DNA of 7,771 bases from Roseateles_E cavernae. GTDB lineage: Bacteria; Pseudomonadota; Gammaproteobacteria; Burkholderiales; Burkholderiaceae_C. Where the stretch lies: contig NZ_JBDPLH010000023.1 in the NCBI RefSeq assembly GCF_040187885.1, forward strand, positions 1 to 7,771, given 5' to 3'. A program made the position numbers and the translations under genes. Position 1 is the stretch's first letter. Each line of letters opens with the position of its first letter. Positions 7,201-7,771 of the stretch are shown piece after piece. The notes beneath the pieces were generated by a model that was not told the DNA's origin, ran no database searches, and worked only from the letters and a program-made list of their open reading frames with translations.

Positions 7201-7741
7201 CAACCTGCATCTGCATGCGCGCAGCAGCATCGAGCTGCTGTCCGGCGGCGCGCTGCGCAGCGGCAGCCTCGAGCTGCAAACGGGTGCCGAGCTGGTGCTC
7301 AACGGCGGCTCGCTGCAGCTGGACCGGCCCGGTGCCAGCTTCACCGCCGGACTACGCTGGCAGCAGGGCCTGCTGAGCCTCGGAGCGGACACGGCGCTGA
7401 ATCAGGGCCTGCTCGCCGCCGACCTGGTGCTGGACAGTGGGCGCGCGCTGGCGATCAAGGGGCAACTCCAGATCCAGCAGGGCCAGAGCCTGCTGCTGGG
7501 TGTCGGCGGACGCCTGCAGGCCGAGCGCCTGATGCTGGCCGGCGGCAGCCTGAGCGCAGCCCCAGATGCTACGTTCGACGGCCGGCTGGACTGGCAGAGC
7601 GGCAGCCTGAACCTGCTGAGCGACGCACGCCAGGGCCAGGGCCTGCTGGCCATGATTCCGGCCAGCCTGGGTGGCGAGCACAGCCTGCGCGTGCAGGGTG
7701 TGCTGACCCTGGACGCTGCCGCGCCGCTAGCAGGCTGTTGA
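4298..7741 (+). CDS. Exported beta-helix repeat protein (autotransporter-type passenger), C-terminally truncated
   Basis: The product is probably a large surface or secreted protein. Residues 1-40 form a signal peptide: basic HLPRR, hydrophobic LALCSALALAFAAPV, and probable cleavage near ASGA (37-40). The body is Gly/Ser/Leu-rich with short turns typical of a right-handed beta-helix. Residues 191-222 (FTKAGNGTQVLTGSSSYTGG, then TRVAGGTLAIGD) match the autotransporter-associated beta-strand (PATR) motif, and a weaker copy follows (GEGRLLKQGGGNLLLS). Long repeats begin at residues 661 and 1019. Cysteines occur only at position 23, in the signal peptide, and as the last residue, 1147. The ORF stops abruptly in mid-repeat at TGA 7739-7741, and no autotransporter beta-barrel, PEP-CTERM or other anchoring C-terminus is present. 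The last residues appear to come from an insertion-sequence end. Because the anchor is missing, a type V autotransporter and a PEP-CTERM-type exoprotein cannot be told apart. No ligand can be inferred. Confidence 0.8.
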   Translation: MQRTSPSQATHFQRHLPRRLALCSALALAFAAPVSPASGATVIELDPQQRHLIATPLDTDLGSLLGDVVYQGLGVLSKTGPGTVSWGAHSATFALQAGSWIDVAAGRFVGGSSANENWTRNLSGLRVAAGAVFEGVEANVRVDALTGSGRIRSGFTDGGWRAGYETFTFGVANGSGSFAGALMDGNSPGHFTKAGNGTQVLTGSSSYTGGTRVAGGTLAIGDGGSSGAILGPVRVDAGATLAFNRADEHSFAGTVQGEGRLLKQGGGNLLLSQSVNLQQGIDIQAGTLTLQGSGLTLQGPIRNDGVLVLRNSDSYAPLLLDGPLRGTGVLRISTGAVHALGQLAPGGGTQIANDARLVMLPGSALQGPLLFDTSTSSILEVTPGTELALRDGISNLGFAGGTIDHQGTSLALSGSVKFRYLQLTQPDPSLPAPKLLLGELDKPSHIDIAAIYLGNGSQVDIAGRQTVVGSAGSPNNLRLDRSDPATPATVTVRDGARMFVSSASIEQGGIWQLRDAGTSVKVSGNAKVSDGSAIRLSSGAQMDVAALLHLTRGSSVSVEGERTSLSVNNLNTGFNSINVSAGATLQTAQASLSGTVLSLSGAGTRWVNDATIKLDINGSQLQLLDGALLRANALVDTDGESRLLLDGGVLELAQASSIGALDWRSGRVSLGLDSHLGQGLLAANLALADGRELSVQGTLSVGAGQSLQLGQGGSLQAERLLLTGGSFEALSGADFRSVLDWQQGTLTLRGAAQLGQGLASLPALDAKRSLRVLGTLGSHAGGPGLTLLNGGKVEVHGGLQLDGAIEIAAGADLLLAEGSASRISGGLSSDGLLTLRQGTLTLSNSNQLARLNLGSNSELRVTGAGSQTQLRDLLLSGDASGSRISVLDGARLEGPQNFKLTGASGVPNTDAPLLHIAGSGSRFDAQVQSYQGARVLVENGGSLRATELTLLPQASLRVQGPGSFVDVANLHLHARSSIELLSGGALRSGSLELQTGAELVLNGGSLQLDRPGASFTAGLRWQQGLLSLGADTALNQGLLAADLVLDSGRALAIKGQLQIQQGQSLLLGVGGRLQAERLMLAGGSLSAAPDATFDGRLDWQSGSLNLLSDARQGQGLLAMIPASLGGEHSLRVQGVLTLDAAAPLAGC
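6278..6625 (+). repeat. Long passenger repeat, copy 1 (residues 661-776)
   Basis: This copy starts LDWRSGRVSLGLDSHLGQGL and continues to LRVLGTL. It aligns almost without gaps to the copy at 7352, with roughly half of the residues identical by eye. It contains two half-units of about 78 residues, each opening with L-D-W-x-x-G-x-(L/V)-x-L and followed by a QGL motif (residues 661 and 739). A 20-base identical stretch is shared between 6438-6457 and 7512-7531. Confidence 0.75.
7352..7705 (+). repeat. Long passenger repeat, copy 2 (residues 1019-1136)
   Basis: This copy starts LRWQQGLLSLGADTALNQGL and again has two half-units, at residues 1019 and 1097 (LDWQSGSLNLL). It lies exactly 358 codons (1074 bases) after copy 1. 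The protein is cut about ten residues after this copy ends, so further copies may have followed in the intact gene. Confidence 0.75.
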
Positions 7742-7771
7742 AATTCGCCGCATTTGAGCCCGGCCCTCACC
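7731..7771. mobile_element. Possible insertion-sequence terminus cutting the exported-protein gene
   Basis: The coding pattern of the beta-helix protein ends at CGCTAG (7725-7730). It is followed by CAGGCTGTTGAAATTCGCCG and then the window ends. The CAGGCTGTTGAAA start resembles terminal inverted repeats I recall from several transposase families, but this is from memory and no search was done. The preceding CTAG (7727-7730) could be a target-site duplication. No transposase sequence lies inside the window, so family and orientation cannot be assigned. Confidence 0.4.

Noticed and set aside
4298..7741. CRISPR array or tandem DNA repeats within the Gly/Ser-rich gene
   Set aside because: The repeats are degenerate at DNA level and keep the reading frame. 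They are protein-level beta-helix repeats without regular spacers.

Overview
The window is very GC-rich, with codon third positions dominated by G and C. Its three genes all lie on the + strand. The chemotaxis receptor tail, the composite regulator and the large repetitive exported protein together suggest a Gram-negative proteobacterium, probably a betaproteobacterium of the Burkholderiales. That placement is an inference from gene style and base composition; no marker gene is present.

Layout. (1) Positions 1-456 hold the C-terminal end of a methyl-accepting chemotaxis protein. It is interrupted by a single N at 206 with identical 114-base copies on each side, which looks like two overlapping contig ends joined without being merged. 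(2) Positions 457-548 are a short gap with a 12-base perfect palindrome over the receptor stop codon. (3) Positions 549-4231 encode one large transcriptional regulator: SARP/OmpR-like winged helix, bacterial transcriptional activator domain (BTAD), a degenerate class III cyclase-like domain, a STAND/AAA-type ATPase and a long helical TPR-like tail. A frameshift near 1056, with about 16 residues missing, splits it into an N-terminal piece (549-1109) and a 1055-residue piece (1064-4231). (4) Positions 4232-4297 are a short leader with possible alternative hairpins and a modest ribosome binding site. (5) Positions 4298-7741 encode a signal-peptide-bearing, cysteine-poor beta-helix protein of the autotransporter / beta-strand-repeat type, which stops abruptly inside a repeat. 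(6) From about 7731 the sequence resembles the terminal inverted repeat of an insertion sequence.

How the genes may work together. The regulator and the exported protein are co-directional and 66 bases apart, so the regulator could control the surface protein, but no operator or promoter was recognised. The chemoreceptor seems to be an unrelated upstream neighbour. Both large genes are broken as read: the regulator by a small deletion and frameshift, the exported protein by a probable IS junction. Because the window also carries a clear assembly scar, some of this damage may be artefact. Both edges fall in sequence that tends to be repeated in genomes (a receptor signalling domain and an IS-like tip), which suggests the window may be a whole short-read contig.
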